DNA from: Maridesulfovibrio sp.
Lineage (GTDB): Bacteria; Desulfobacterota; Desulfovibrionia; Desulfovibrionales; Desulfovibrionaceae
NCBI RefSeq assembly: GCF_963676065.1
Contig: NZ_OY780933.1
Location: forward strand, 806,001-870,000
Reading direction: 5' to 3'
DNA length: 64,000 nucleotides
Below the pieces are notes generated by a model. It was not told the origin of the DNA, did not search any database, and was given only the letters and a program-made list of their open reading frames with translations. Both the position numbers and the translations under genes were made by a program. The first letter of the stretch is position 1. The number at the start of each line of letters is the position of its first letter. Of this stretch, positions 34,234 to 44,900 are shown in pieces.

Positions 34234-34281
34234 TCATCCCCCGGTGACAGTTTGCAGTCGTAATTACTGTAATTCCAACGG

Positions 34282-35043
34282 CTAATCAGTGATCTTACGT
34301 ATTTTAGGAGGCAGGAAGCTATTCAGCTTCTCCTCGATAATCTTGGGGTTTTCACCTTTCGAGATAGAGATAATTCCTTCCATAACCATTTCCCGGAGCA
34401 GAATTTCTTCCTTACTGCGGGTCTTGAGCTTTCCTGACATGGGAGTGAAAACAAGGTTCGCGAAAATTGCGCCGTAGAGAGTGGTCAACAGCGCAACAGC
34501 CATTGCCGGACCGATTGTACTGGGATCACTCATAGTCTGGAGCATCTGCACCAGACCGATAACAGTACCGATCATGCCCATAGCCGGAGCAAAGTCCGCA
34601 AAAACTTTCAGAATTTCAGCCCCTGTTTCATGCCTGTTCTCAAGATACTGAATCTCTGTTTCCAGAATATCCTGAATAACCTGAGGCTCAAGACCATCCA
34701 CAGTCAGCTGCAACCCTTTGCGCAGGAAATCGTCTTCAATGGACTTCAAAGCCGGTTCGAGAGAAAGGATTCCTTCGCGGCGGGCACGGTTGGCGAAATC
34801 CATGAACTTGTCGATAATTTCCGACGGGGATTCAAGATTTGAAAAGAAGGTCTTTTTTATAATCCCGACTACCCCGAGGACATGACCCATGGGATAGTTT
34901 ACCAGCGAGGCCCCGATGGTCCCCCCGATAACAATCAGAACTGACGGAACGGAAATAAAAATACCCAGCGGACTTCCGACCAGAATAGCCGCAAGAACAA
35001 GCCCGAACGAAAGCACTATCCCTATTACTGTACCCAGATCCAT
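34282..35043 (-). CDS. motA: Flagellar stator protein MotA
   Basis: 253 residues, short MotA form with four membrane helices (start DLGTVIGIVLSFGLVLAAIL). Contains the cytoplasmic loop with EGILSLEPALKSIEDDFLRK and the conserved FAPAMGMIGTVIGLVQML and PAMAVALLTTLYGAIFANLV. First gene of the run motA-motB-motB-fliL-fliN-fliO-fliP-fliQ. The yggS gene ends 27 bp upstream on the same strand. Confidence 0.96.
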   Translation of the reverse strand: MDLGTVIGIVLSFGLVLAAILVGSPLGIFISVPSVLIVIGGTIGASLVNYPMGHVLGVVGIIKKTFFSNLESPSEIIDKFMDFANRARREGILSLEPALKSIEDDFLRKGLQLTVDGLEPQVIQDILETEIQYLENRHETGAEILKVFADFAPAMGMIGTVIGLVQMLQTMSDPSTIGPAMAVALLTTLYGAIFANLVFTPMSGKLKTRSKEEILLREMVMEGIISISKGENPKIIEEKLNSFLPPKIRKITD

Positions 35044-35070
35044 GAAATCCGCCTGTGGGTTGTTTAAATT

Positions 35071-35775
35071 TTAGTAACCCGGCCTTGTGCCGAAAATTTT
35101 TGTCCCGACCCTGATCATGGTGGAACCTTCCTCAATGGCTACCCGGAAGTCTCCGGTCATCCCCATTGAAAGCTCCGGCAGACTTATTCCGAATAACTTC
35201 TCCATACCTTCAGAAAGCATACGCAGCCTTGCAAAATAAGGTCTGGCTCCCTCCGGATCTCCGAAAAAAGGAGGTAAGCACATAAGTCCTGTCAACTTCA
35301 GATTGCCGTAACCCTGAACTTCTTCGATCAAAGCCGGAAGCGTTTCCTCGTTGACACCACACTTCTGTTCTTCACAAGCAGTATTGACCTGAATAAGTAT
35401 ATTCTGGACAACACCCAGTGTTTCAGCCTTTTTATTCAGCAGCCCGGCCAGTTTGGATGAGTCCACGCTGTGTACGGCGCTGAATCTACCGGAAACCTGC
35501 TTGGCCTTTTTGGACTGCAGTCCGCCGATAAAATGCCAATCTATATCCAACCCGGAAAGTTCCTCCTGCTTTGCAAGGGCTTCCTGTACATAGGATTCCC
35601 CGAAACAGCGATGTCCGGCGTTGTATAAAATCTCAATATCAGAGGCGGCATGAAGTTTTGAGACCGCCATAACGGTGACTTCTTCCGGTTTACGCCCGCA
35701 CCGCAGGCAGGCCTCTGCTACTTCTTCCTTAACCTCTGATATATTTTCAATAAGTTCTTTTTCCCTGTTACTCAT
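35071..35775 (-). CDS. YggS-family pyridoxal-phosphate-binding protein
   Basis: 234 residues, single TIM-barrel domain that binds PLP through the Lys in VMAVSKLHAASDIEILY. Other family motifs: CFGESYVQEALAK (Ser where most have Asn), WHFIGGLQSKKAK, VDSSKLA, LSMGMTGDFRVAIEEGSTMI and VRVGTKIFG. PLP homeostasis protein without known enzymatic activity. Same strand as era upstream and motA downstream. Confidence 0.94.
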   Translation of the reverse strand: MSNREKELIENISEVKEEVAEACLRCGRKPEEVTVMAVSKLHAASDIEILYNAGHRCFGESYVQEALAKQEELSGLDIDWHFIGGLQSKKAKQVSGRFSAVHSVDSSKLAGLLNKKAETLGVVQNILIQVNTACEEQKCGVNEETLPALIEEVQGYGNLKLTGLMCLPPFFGDPEGARPYFARLRMLSEGMEKLFGISLPELSMGMTGDFRVAIEEGSTMIRVGTKIFGTRPGY

Positions 35776-35878
35776 AATCAGACTGCCGTTTCATGCAGCG
35801 GCATACAGTAAAATTCGGTTGAATATACAAATTTCTTTAATAAAAAGAAAACAAAAGGACAAGATTTCACAGAATAGA

Positions 35879-36796
35879 CTATTCACCCAGCCCCAAGGAG
35901 CGCAAAAATCCCACATCCTCGGTCCAGCCTTCACGTACCTTGACCCACAGCTCGAGCATAACTTTCATCTCCAGCATATCTTCCAACTCACGTCTAGCTT
36001 GAGTGCCTATTTTCTTAAGGTTTTGTCCACCCTTACCGATGATCATACCCTTGTGGTTCTTCTTGGTTGTATAAATAATCGCGCCGATATTTACCAGATT
36101 GCGGTCCGGCTCCTCGTTCCAAAATTCAATTTCAACCGCAGTGGAATAAGGAAGTTCCTGCTGCAGACTCATAAAAAGTTTTTCACGCACGGTTTCTGAT
36201 GCCATGAAACGCATAGGCACGGTGGAAACCTGATCTTCGGGAAACATGGGCGGCCCTTCCGGCAGAGCTTCAACCACTTTTTCCAAAAGCACGTCGGCAC
36301 CCTCACCTTTTAGGGCGGAAACGGGAATAAATTCAGCCTCCGGCCAAAGCTGCTGCGCTTTTTCCATTACCGGAAGAAGCATGGCCTTATCTTTGACTTT
36401 ATCAACCTTGTTGACCGCGACAAAAATCTTTTTGTGTGACTGATTGACGGGTTTGGCCACCGGAGCGAGTTCCTGTTCCATGAGATGCGGCTTGGACGCA
36501 TAGAGGGCAGCATCAAAAAGAACCACAATAGCGTCGGCATTGCCCAGAGCTTCCCATGCTGAATCCAGTAAAAAGCGGTTCATCTTGCCGCGCATACGGT
36601 GAATACCGGGAGTATCCAGAAAAACAACCTGCGAATTTTCATCACTCAGGATACCGCTGATGCGGTTTCGGGTGGTCTGGGGTTTAGGGGAAACAATTGC
36701 CACCTTCTGCCCCAGATAATGGTTCATGAGAGTGGATTTACCTGCATTGGGAGGGCCGATCAAAGCCACCCAACCGAATTTATATTCTTCTGACAT
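35879..36796 (-). CDS. era: GTPase Era
   Basis: 305 residues from the ATG at 36796, chosen because the G domain starts straight away (WVALIGPPNAGKSTLMNHYLG) and ACGAGG precedes it; the frame is open further upstream to 36874. G-motifs: GPPNAGKST, TTRN, DTPGIHR, NKVDK. C-terminal KH domain has GAIIYTTKKNHKGMIIGKGG. Binds 16S rRNA 3' end during small-subunit assembly. Confidence 0.96.
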   Translation of the reverse strand: MSEEYKFGWVALIGPPNAGKSTLMNHYLGQKVAIVSPKPQTTRNRISGILSDENSQVVFLDTPGIHRMRGKMNRFLLDSAWEALGNADAIVVLFDAALYASKPHLMEQELAPVAKPVNQSHKKIFVAVNKVDKVKDKAMLLPVMEKAQQLWPEAEFIPVSALKGEGADVLLEKVVEALPEGPPMFPEDQVSTVPMRFMASETVREKLFMSLQQELPYSTAVEIEFWNEEPDRNLVNIGAIIYTTKKNHKGMIIGKGGQNLKKIGTQARRELEDMLEMKVMLELWVKVREGWTEDVGFLRSLGLGE

Positions 36797-37094
36797 AGTT
36801 ATTACCTCGTTAAAATGTGCCTTAAAGGCCTCCGGCGTCTTCTCTGCTCTCAACACCAGCAAGACTGGAAGCAAATCTTCTCGCCTAACTGCTGCAAAGT
36901 CTCCGAGAGCGCCTTCTGTGGATTCAGAGGAGCAAGCCCCTTTAGAATTCCAAATTGGCTGTCGCTAAGTTTCATATCTGGTTTGCGGAAACATAATATG
37001 TCCCTTTCCGTCAAACCGCCGAAAGCAAAATACACGAAAATCGGTTACTAAGCCAACTTCAAAAAACACGTTCCTGAAACGGCCTGATTAAACG

Positions 37095-37135
37095 CTAAAA
37101 GACCTTTCCAATTAGCCCTTGGAAAGGTCTTTTAG
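37095..37135. terminator. Intrinsic terminator of topA
   Basis: Two 17-base perfectly complementary arms (37095-37111 and 37119-37135; GACCTTTCC core) around a 7-base loop, with A/T-rich ends. About 150 bp beyond the topA stop on the minus strand. Confidence 0.8.
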
Positions 37136-37173
37136 ATCGATCACTCAACTATAAAAAATTTAGACTTTATTTA

Positions 37174-37187
37174 GTTTCACGTGAAAC
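37174..37187. promoter_or_regulatory. Second parS-type site
   Basis: GTTTCACGTGAAAC is the 14-bp core of the parS consensus and a perfect palindrome; the outer bases are A and C instead of T and A. It is 24 kb from the perfect site next to parA and 25 kb from the gyrA-gyrB end. Confidence 0.85.
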
Positions 37188-37288
37188 CAGATAGTTATCA
37201 AAATTATCTACAAATAATCACGGCTAAGCCCTCACAAAAGGTTTTGGATTCTTGCATTATCCCTTAGACGAGAAGCTTTGCTTCAAAT

Positions 37289-39691
37289 TTAACCTTCTTC
37301 TTCACCCTGAACATATCCGCAACCTTTTTCCGGGCAGGCAATATGCTCGCCTTTGGCGCGGGTAGTCTTCTTGACCAGAACAGGATGTCCGCACTTGGGG
37401 CAGGGACCATCAATAGGCGGATACCAGACAGCATAATCGCAATCCGGGTACTGGTCACAGGAATAAAAGAGCTTGCCGCGGCGGGAGCTTTTTTCCACCA
37501 ACTCACCCTTACAGCCCTCGCGGGGACATTTAACCCCGGTGGAAAATGGCTTGGCGTGCTTGCAGTCAGGATAATTTGAACAAGCAATAAACCTACTGCC
37601 TGTGCGGGCATGCTTGATGATCAGGTCCCCGTCGTCACAGTCAGGACATTTACCGACTATCTGTGCTGAAGGAGTTTCCACAACTTTGATCTTACCCTCA
37701 TCGTCACGCTCGAAATTCTTGATATTCCGGCAGTCCGGATATCCGGTACATCCGAGGAATTCACCCCGGCTTGAACGTTTGATCGCCATGGGACTACCGC
37801 ATTTTTCACAGGTAACCCCGGTCTCTTCCGGCGGCTCTTCTTCAAGAACGACAATTTTACCTTTATCGTCACGAGTGAAGTTAACAATATTCTTACAGTC
37901 CGGATAGTTGGAGCAGCCGAGAAATTCACCGGTCCGTCCGAACTTGATAACCATGGGTGATCCGCATTTTTCGCAGGTAATCCCGGTATCCTCTCCGCCG
38001 CGCTTCATTTCCTTGGATGCGGTTTCAAGTGTGGGATAAAACCCGTCAGCGAATTTTTTCATCAGTGAGGTCCACTCAAGCTTCCCTTCGGCAACATCAT
38101 CAAGCTGCTTTTCCATGGCGGCGGTGAACCCGACATCCATAAGTTCCTTGAAATGTTCGGAAAGCTGATTGCTGACCACAAATCCCAATTCAGTGGGAAT
38201 AAATTTCTTTTCCTCCAGATTCACGTAGCCGCGATCCTGAATGGTGGAAATGATTGATGCGTATGTAGACGGCCTGCCGATGCCCTTTTCTTCCAGTTCG
38301 CGAACAAGGGAAGCCTCGGAATAACGAGCCGGAGGCTGAGTGAATTTCTGCTCACTGTCAATCTTTTCGACTTTGAGCACTTCACCCTTTTCCAGCTTGG
38401 GCAGCTCGATGAGCTTTTCGTCACCGGTCTTACCTGTTACGCGCATGAAACCGGGAAAGAGCAACCGTTCGCCCTTTGAACGCCAGATGGTATTGTTAGC
38501 CTGAATTGTTACTACTGTGTCCCAGAAACGGGCCTGAGCCATCTGCGAAGCGATAAACCTATTCCAGATAAGCTTGTAGACCTTGAACTGGTCAGCGGGA
38601 AGGAAAGATTTAACATCCTCAGGCATAATAGTCGCATCAACCGGGCGAATGGCTTCATGAGCATCCTGAGCCCCGCCCTTTGATTTAAAGACCCGCGGTT
38701 TGGGCGGATAAAATTCAGCACCGTACTTATCAAGAATCACTTCCTTGGCGGCATCACGCGCTTCATTGGCGATTCGCACGGAGTCGGTACGCATATAGGT
38801 GATCAGTGCGGTGGTTCCCTTGTCCCCGAGCTCAACCCCTTCGTAAAGACGCTGGGCAAGGGTCATGGTCCGCTTGGCGGAATAGCCGAGCCTGCGGTTG
38901 GCATCCTGCTGCAAAGTAGAAGTAATATAGGGAGGCAGGGGATTGCGCTTGCGTTCCTTCTCAGTGAGATCGGTAATCTCAAAAGACGCGCCCTTCACAT
39001 TATTCTGGAGTGCTTCGGCTTCTTCAGCAGAACCTATCTCAGCTTTTTTGCCGTCAACTTTCCAGAGATCGGCCACAAAAGGAGGTGGGTTCTTACCTTC
39101 CATGTGCGCCTTGAAGAGCCAGTATTCCTCAGGGATAAAGGCCCGTCGGGCTTTTTCCCTTTCCACTACCAGCTTAAGCGCAACGGACTGGACACGACCT
39201 GCGGAAATTCCGCGTTTAACCTTTTTCCAGAGAATGGGAGAAATTTTGTAACCCACCAGACGATCAAGAATACGGCGGGCCTGCTGCGAGTCAAAAAGCT
39301 GCTCGTTAAGCTGCTGTGGATGTTCCAAAGCTTCTTTAACGGCCCGTGCGGTAATTTCGTTGAACTGGATACGACTGACGTTCTCGTTCACTTCCTTGAT
39401 AATGGCCGCAACATGCCAGCCGATGGCCTCCCCTTCGCGGTCGGGGTCAGGTGCGAGGAAGACATGATCGGCTTTAGCCGCTGCCTTCTTCAGTTTGTTG
39501 ACCACATCTTCCTTACCGGGAATGACCTGATACTGGGGCGTGAAATCACCATCTTCATCGACTCCAAGTTTGTTCTTGGGCAGATCGCGGACATGACCTA
39601 CGGACGCAGCAACCTGATAGTTCCTGCCAAGAAACTTACTGATAGTCTTCACCTTTGCCGGGGACTCAACAACAATCAAATCTTTGCTCAT
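37289..39691 (-). CDS. topA: DNA topoisomerase I (type IA)
   Basis: 800 residues. Toprim domain start LIVVESPAKVKTISKFLG and PDPDREGEAIGWH, GRVQSVALKLVVEREK, active-site Tyr in ALITYMRTDSVRIANEARD, PTYASIISTIQDRGYV. The C-terminal 220 residues carry several four-cysteine zinc ribbons (pattern CEKCGSPMVIK...FLGCSNYPDC repeated with variations, last CPKCGHPVLV), one more than in E. coli. Relaxes negative supercoils. Start ATG lacks a strong ribosome-binding site. Confidence 0.97.
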   Translation of the reverse strand: MSKDLIVVESPAKVKTISKFLGRNYQVAASVGHVRDLPKNKLGVDEDGDFTPQYQVIPGKEDVVNKLKKAAAKADHVFLAPDPDREGEAIGWHVAAIIKEVNENVSRIQFNEITARAVKEALEHPQQLNEQLFDSQQARRILDRLVGYKISPILWKKVKRGISAGRVQSVALKLVVEREKARRAFIPEEYWLFKAHMEGKNPPPFVADLWKVDGKKAEIGSAEEAEALQNNVKGASFEITDLTEKERKRNPLPPYITSTLQQDANRRLGYSAKRTMTLAQRLYEGVELGDKGTTALITYMRTDSVRIANEARDAAKEVILDKYGAEFYPPKPRVFKSKGGAQDAHEAIRPVDATIMPEDVKSFLPADQFKVYKLIWNRFIASQMAQARFWDTVVTIQANNTIWRSKGERLLFPGFMRVTGKTGDEKLIELPKLEKGEVLKVEKIDSEQKFTQPPARYSEASLVRELEEKGIGRPSTYASIISTIQDRGYVNLEEKKFIPTELGFVVSNQLSEHFKELMDVGFTAAMEKQLDDVAEGKLEWTSLMKKFADGFYPTLETASKEMKRGGEDTGITCEKCGSPMVIKFGRTGEFLGCSNYPDCKNIVNFTRDDKGKIVVLEEEPPEETGVTCEKCGSPMAIKRSSRGEFLGCTGYPDCRNIKNFERDDEGKIKVVETPSAQIVGKCPDCDDGDLIIKHARTGSRFIACSNYPDCKHAKPFSTGVKCPREGCKGELVEKSSRRGKLFYSCDQYPDCDYAVWYPPIDGPCPKCGHPVLVKKTTRAKGEHIACPEKGCGYVQGEEEG

Positions 39692-39814
39692 AGTTTGCAG
39701 CCTATAACCATCAAGTTGACACTATGCAACTATAAAAAATCATTACGCGCAGCTTTATCACTGAACAGGATGCTATATCCATTCCCTAAAAATTATTTTT
39801 AACTCACCAAAAAA

Positions 39815-40108
39815 TCAGGAAGAAACACACTTTTTCAAAAGGGATAATTTCTCATATAAAATTTTTATATCTTCACCATCACGGGCAGAGAGTTCCAGGT
39901 CTTTGGCCTTGACCGAAACTTCCGGCAACCCGAAAGTCCGTGCCGAACCGGCCACAGCATGGACACTTTTATAAAACTTTTCAAGATCACGGGCAGAACC
40001 TTTTTTTTCATACGCAGCCAGATACCCGTACAGCTCTTCAATACGGCCGCCGAGCGCAACAGCATATTTTTTATTAAGCTCAGCTATTTTATCTTCAAGT
40101 GTGCCCAT
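39815..40108 (-). CDS. Stand-alone Hpt (histidine phosphotransfer) domain protein
   Basis: 97 residues, all helical. The phospho-accepting His is in YKSVHAVAGSARTFGLPEVS, matching the Hpt pattern HxLKGxxxxxG loosely (HAVAGSARTFG). It could relay phosphate between a hybrid kinase and a response regulator; no partner is adjacent. GGAGG (within a CCTCCGGCG element on the plus strand) precedes the ATG. Confidence 0.8.
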   Translation of the reverse strand: MGTLEDKIAELNKKYAVALGGRIEELYGYLAAYEKKGSARDLEKFYKSVHAVAGSARTFGLPEVSVKAKDLELSARDGEDIKILYEKLSLLKKCVSS

Positions 40109-40154
40109 ATATACCTCCGGCGTCTCTATCAGCGGATTTTCCCAAATTTATTCA

Positions 40155-40188
40155 GCTTGGATTTACCGCTTGGATTTACCGCTTGGAT
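40155..40188. repeat. 13-bp tandem repeat
   Basis: GCTTGGATTTACC occurs twice in direct succession (40155-40167, 40168-40180), followed by a partial GCTTGGAT. Lies upstream of the Hpt gene between two repeat-like elements; probably slippage product. Confidence 0.7.
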
Positions 40189-40228
40189 CTCAAAAAAATA
40201 CTAATAAAATGACGTATTATCTCGCTAT

Positions 40229-40305
40229 CTGCGAAGCTTATCAAAAGTTTTGGAAATCCTTAAACTCTTTTTACAAAAAGGGTTTTAGGCCACCGGCAGA
40301 CTCCC
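40229..40305 (-). repeat. Dispersed intergenic repeat, copy 4 (inverted)
   Basis: On the plus strand reads GCGAAGCTTATCAAAAGTTTTGG then CTCTTTTTACAAAAAGGGTTTTAGGCCACCGGCAG: the reverse complement of the blocks seen in copies 1, 2 and 5. It lies between the permease terminator and the Hpt gene. Confidence 0.7.
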
Positions 40306-40314
40306 TTCATACAT

Positions 40315-40342
40315 AAAAAAAGCCCGCGTAGTGCGGGCTTTT
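40315..40342 (-). terminator. Intrinsic terminator of the permease gene
   Basis: AGCCCGC-GTAGT-GCGGGCT hairpin; on the minus strand it is followed by TTTTTT. Six bases beyond the permease stop. Confidence 0.9.
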
Positions 40343-40347
40343 GTCAT

Positions 40348-41673
40348 TTACCTTTTAGAACTGTTCATCAACATGACTCCTGCTGCTTGTATTACCAAGA
40401 ACAGGATCAGGAAGTGGATGAACATGTCTTTCTGGATGGCACCCCAGATTATGTACATCGAGCCGCATCCCGCCAACAGCGGACAGAGGAAACGGCTGAA
40501 GGGTCCGAGGTCGGTGAAAGTTTTCATCACCCAGATATAAATGGAAATGTAAATTACGTACAGAAACGCGATGGGCAGCTCTGAAACATCCATAAACTGG
40601 CCCCACCAGCCGTGGAAGTTACCGTACCAGACCAGCAGCCAGAAACAGGACAGGAAATAACCGATGATCGCCGACCAGCTGGTACAGTTGGTAGACGGAT
40701 TAACCTGCTTAAAAAGACTTGCCTTAGGTCCGAGATTACGTGACGCAATAGAGAACATGCCGCGTGCAGAGCCCATAATCAGGCCGTTAAGGGTGCCGAG
40801 GCAGGAGATGATAACGAACACGGTCAGCATAGTGCCGCCCACATTGCCGAAGATCATTTCAATAACGCGTACAGGAGCGGCATCGCCTTCAGCGAGAACC
40901 TGATCGTTGGTCAGCACGCCGGAAATACCCAGATAGTAAAGCATATAGATGCTCATAACCGCGATGGTACCGACAACCAGTGCACGGGGCAGGGTCTTTT
41001 TAGCATCTTTAAGTTCGGCGTTGATTACGGTGGCGATAATCCAGCCTTCGTAAGCAAAGGCCGTGGAAAGGGTCGCCACAGCCAAACCGCCGCCGCTGCC
41101 TGCAATTTCACTTGCAGTCTGCGTGAAATTCTGCATGGTCTGTCCGCTGGAAAGGCCGGCAAGACCGCCCACAACAGCCACAAGACCAAGGGGAATAAGC
41201 TTGATTACAGTGGAAGAAACCTGCCATTTACCGGCCAGAACCGGGGAGTAATAATTAAGCAGAAAAAATGCAGTCAGGTAAATGAAAGAAAGGGGCCACA
41301 GAAATTCCTTCATTCCAATGAGTCCAACTGTGTAGTTGGCGGAAACCCAGGCGAGAACCGCAACAAGGGTCGGATAATAAATAAAGGTCATGAACCAGCC
41401 GACCATATAGCCGGCCTTTTCACCGTAAGCTTCCTCGAAATAGTCTACCAGACCGTTAACCTTTTCAATGCGGGTCGCTATTTTCGAAAAAACATATGCG
41501 GTAACAACCATGATCGCGCCACCTATCAACCAAGCGAGCAGCGCGGTAGGCAGATTTCCGCCCGCGGCTTTTAATACGTTATCAGCCTTAAAGAAAACCC
41601 CGGATCCGATTACAATCCCCACAACCATTGCTGTCGCAGTCCAGAAACCGTATTTCTTCTGTAAATTCTCCAT
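40348..41673 (-). CDS. Amino-acid permease of the APC superfamily
   Basis: About 441 residues if started at the ATG at 41673 (an in-frame Met at 41721 gives 457); the first helix TATAMVVGIVIGSGVFFKAD follows at once and carries the GSG substrate-backbone motif of APC carriers. Around twelve hydrophobic segments, e.g. FLWPLSFIYLTAFFLLNYYS and VIKLIPLGLVAVVGGLAGL. Substrate unknown; L-type amino acids are the common case for this subgroup. Monocistronic. The 290 bp upstream show no other gene. Confidence 0.88.
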   Translation of the reverse strand: MENLQKKYGFWTATAMVVGIVIGSGVFFKADNVLKAAGGNLPTALLAWLIGGAIMVVTAYVFSKIATRIEKVNGLVDYFEEAYGEKAGYMVGWFMTFIYYPTLVAVLAWVSANYTVGLIGMKEFLWPLSFIYLTAFFLLNYYSPVLAGKWQVSSTVIKLIPLGLVAVVGGLAGLSSGQTMQNFTQTASEIAGSGGGLAVATLSTAFAYEGWIIATVINAELKDAKKTLPRALVVGTIAVMSIYMLYYLGISGVLTNDQVLAEGDAAPVRVIEMIFGNVGGTMLTVFVIISCLGTLNGLIMGSARGMFSIASRNLGPKASLFKQVNPSTNCTSWSAIIGYFLSCFWLLVWYGNFHGWWGQFMDVSELPIAFLYVIYISIYIWVMKTFTDLGPFSRFLCPLLAGCGSMYIIWGAIQKDMFIHFLILFLVIQAAGVMLMNSSKR

Positions 41674-41966
41674 ATCAACAATCACCCCGTTTACACTTCT
41701 TCCGTTCAACCTTCCCATCATAAAATAAGCAGTCCAGCATCTGAAAAATTAAAATCAGGGAAGCAACACATACGCGAAAAAACAATGATCATAAAATACA
41801 GCCATGCATTTACTGCTGGAGACATATAAAAACGAGGGCTGAAAATAATCATGATCAGGCACAACCAGATGTAATTGCGCGGATATCATGATTCTGTCCA
41901 GATTTTTTTCTCATTTCCATAAAAAAAGGGGGTTCATATTGCAAAAATTCAAAAAAATACAAATCT

Positions 41967-44900
41967 CTACACTGTTCCTTCTTTAACTTTTCTTCTTTTT
42001 GCCCTCCATTCCATAAATCCCATCAGAAGATCCCATTCAATTGGTATAATGAACAGGGTCAGAAAAGTAGCAGTACAAAGACCGGTTACAAATGTTGAAG
42101 CCATGGCGCCCCACACCAGAGAATAGGAAGGAATCCCTACCGCCATGGGCAGCAGGCCGAGAGTGGTTGTCAAAGTAGTTAAAAGGATAGGGCGCAGCCG
42201 AATGCGCACCGCCTCACGCATGGCGGCTTTACGGTTTATGCCGGACTTATAAATTTTATTCATAAAATCAAGCAGTACAAGAGAGTCATTAACTACAACC
42301 CCGGTAACCCCTACAGTGGCGATAAAGCTGTTCACAGTGAAGATAGTCTGGGAAAAAAAAGTCCCCAATATGACTCCGGTAAGGGAAAATACCACTGCTG
42401 AAAGAATTATCACAGGCTGAACGTATGACTGAAACTGGGTGGCCAGAATCAAGTAAATAATCAGAATCGCGGTCATAAAGGCGTAAACCAATGAAGTATA
42501 CGACTTACGTGTGGATTCATATTCGCCTGAAAAATTAACTGTCGCGCCCGGATAATCAGCCTGAACGGATTCATAAAAATCACTGACCTTCTTAACTGCT
42601 ACCGGTGATGACAGGCGGGACCCGGGTTTAATATTGGCCGTAATTGTCACCGCCCGCTGGCCCATATACCGGTTGAACTGCCCCGGCTCCATATACATGG
42701 AGACGTTACAGATATCGCCAATACGCACCGGGCTTTCATTATGCTCAAGCACTGGTACGGAAAGGGCATCCTCCGGGCTGTTCAGATACTGCGGATCTAT
42801 CTTCAAACGCAGGTCTACATCCTCATCTGAAAGCCTGAATTTACCGACAAAGCGGCCATCCAGCACCGATCCTGATAATCCGGCAACCTGTTTAGGTGTC
42901 AGGCCGTATTCAGCTATCCGTTCATTGATAGGATTAAACCTGAAAATACGGTTGGGCGTACCGTCGTCGGTAGCCAGATTCACCAGATTCGGACTCAGAG
43001 CATCATTTTCCTTGAGAAACTTTAATATTGCCGCAGCGAGTCCCTTAACGGAAGTATGGTCCGCGCCAAGAACTCTGATATTTATATCCTTACCTGACGG
43101 CGGGCCGTCCTTCTCCGGTCGAATACGGTAAGTCCAGCCCGGTTCCTTAAATTTATCCAGTTTCCTGCGCATATATTCAAGATGCGCCCCCGGATCATTC
43201 TCAGGCGCATCGGCAAAAACCTGCTTATCCTTAGTCGGCATTTCTACTACGATATTTCCGAGGTTGGAGCCGTAGACAACTTCATAATCTTCATTCAAAT
43301 AGAATCCGGCAAAAGCAGAAGCTGATTTAGCTATGCCCGGTCCCATTTTTTCCACAAAAACAGAAATACGCTTGAGTTTATCCGAAGTAAGCTCAATAGG
43401 CGTGGCGACCGGACCTTCCAGCTCGATATAGTAAAGAGAGTAGTCATCAGGGTAAAATTTAATTTTGATAAGCGGAAGCTTCCCGGAAACCGAGACCCCG
43501 AGGATAATGATAGAAACGACAAATAATCCGAAAACCGCTGCCAATGAAACAAATCTGAACCGGATTGCAACGGAAAGAAGCTTATCTGTCCATCTGCGCA
43601 GTGGGATCATGAAGCCCCGTTCGCGGGTATGTTTCTCACTGTTTTTCATCAGCTTATCAGCACCGGGCCAATCCAGAAAATGCGGGGGCAGAATAAGAAG
43701 GCATTCGACCAGTGAAGCAACAAGGGCAAAAGTAACCGCCTTCGGAACCTGAGCAAAAAATTCTCCGGTGGAGCCGGTCATCAGCAGCATAGGCAGGAAA
43801 GCGGCTACTGTAGTAGCCGTTGCCGAAATAACAGGAAGGAAGACTTCTGATGTGCCATCCACAACCGCGTCCTTAAGTGGCTTGCCTTCCTGAATATGAC
43901 GAAAAACATTTTCAACCACTACGATGGCATCATCCACAATAATTCCGCTGACCAGAACAAAAGAAAAAAGCGTAATCTGATTAAGCGAATTCCCGGTCAG
44001 TTTCATGATGATCATGGTCACCAGAAAAGCAAAAGGCACCCCTACAGTAGTAAGCGCGGCATTCCTGAAACCCATGAACAAATAGATAATCACAAAGACA
44101 AGAACGATACCTACCAGCAGATTCATGCCCAGAGTCTTAATCGCATCTTCAATATGCACCCGCTGATCGCTGGTCAGGACAACTTCAACACCCTCCTTTT
44201 CAAGTAAATCTTTATATGAATCAGTTACCTTAACGACATCTTCAGCGATGTTAACCGCATTACCATCCAAAGATTTAACAATCTTCAGTGTCACTGCATT
44301 ACGGCCATTTACAGAGGTGATCACCTGCGGATCACGGTAGGAAACAAAGGCGCTGCTAAGCACATCTCCGACGGTAACAAATGATCCGTCACCGTCCATA
44401 CGCACGATGGTATCGGCAATTTCTTCACGGGTACGGAATCTTTCATCCACAACAATCACAAACTCACCGTCCACTGATGAGAAATCACCTGCAGGGATCG
44501 ATATGTTTGCATCATCCAGAGCACGAGCCACATCATCAAAAGTAAGTTTGAAACGTACCAGTTTGCGGGGATCAAGGTTTACGTGGAATTCGCGGGTATA
44601 TTCCCCTTCCACCTCAACCTCGTTAACCCCCGGAATCTTCCTTAGGGGCACTTTCATCTCGTCAGCCATCATTGACAGAGCACGGTTGGCGCGGTCTCCC
44701 ACAAGGCAGACCCTGATTACCGGAAGCCATTCACTTACATTTATTTCCGTAAAAACAGGCGGGTCCATTTCACGTGGTAAATCATTCTGGATTGAAAGAA
44801 CCCGGAAACGAAGTTCATCGTACCCTTTGGCATAGTCGGTATCATCAAGAAATTTAACCATGATGCTGGACCGTTCGCGAAAGGACCTTGAACGGATATA

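Larger units (their letters stand above)
36797..37288. other. Intergenic region between topA and era
   Basis: About 490 bp. From right to left on the minus strand it holds a second parS-type palindrome (37174-37187), the topA terminator (37095-37135) and the era leader. Within it a 41- to 61-codon open frame on the minus strand (37035 or 36975 to 36850) has protein-like composition but no ribosome-binding site. The next stretch is open in the era frame, so a decayed or frameshifted small gene is possible but unproven. Confidence 0.5.

Noticed and set aside
37204..37212. TTATCTACA resembling a DnaA box next to the second parS site
   Set aside because: A single near-match in AT-rich sequence; no cluster of boxes and no dnaA next to it, so not called as an origin.
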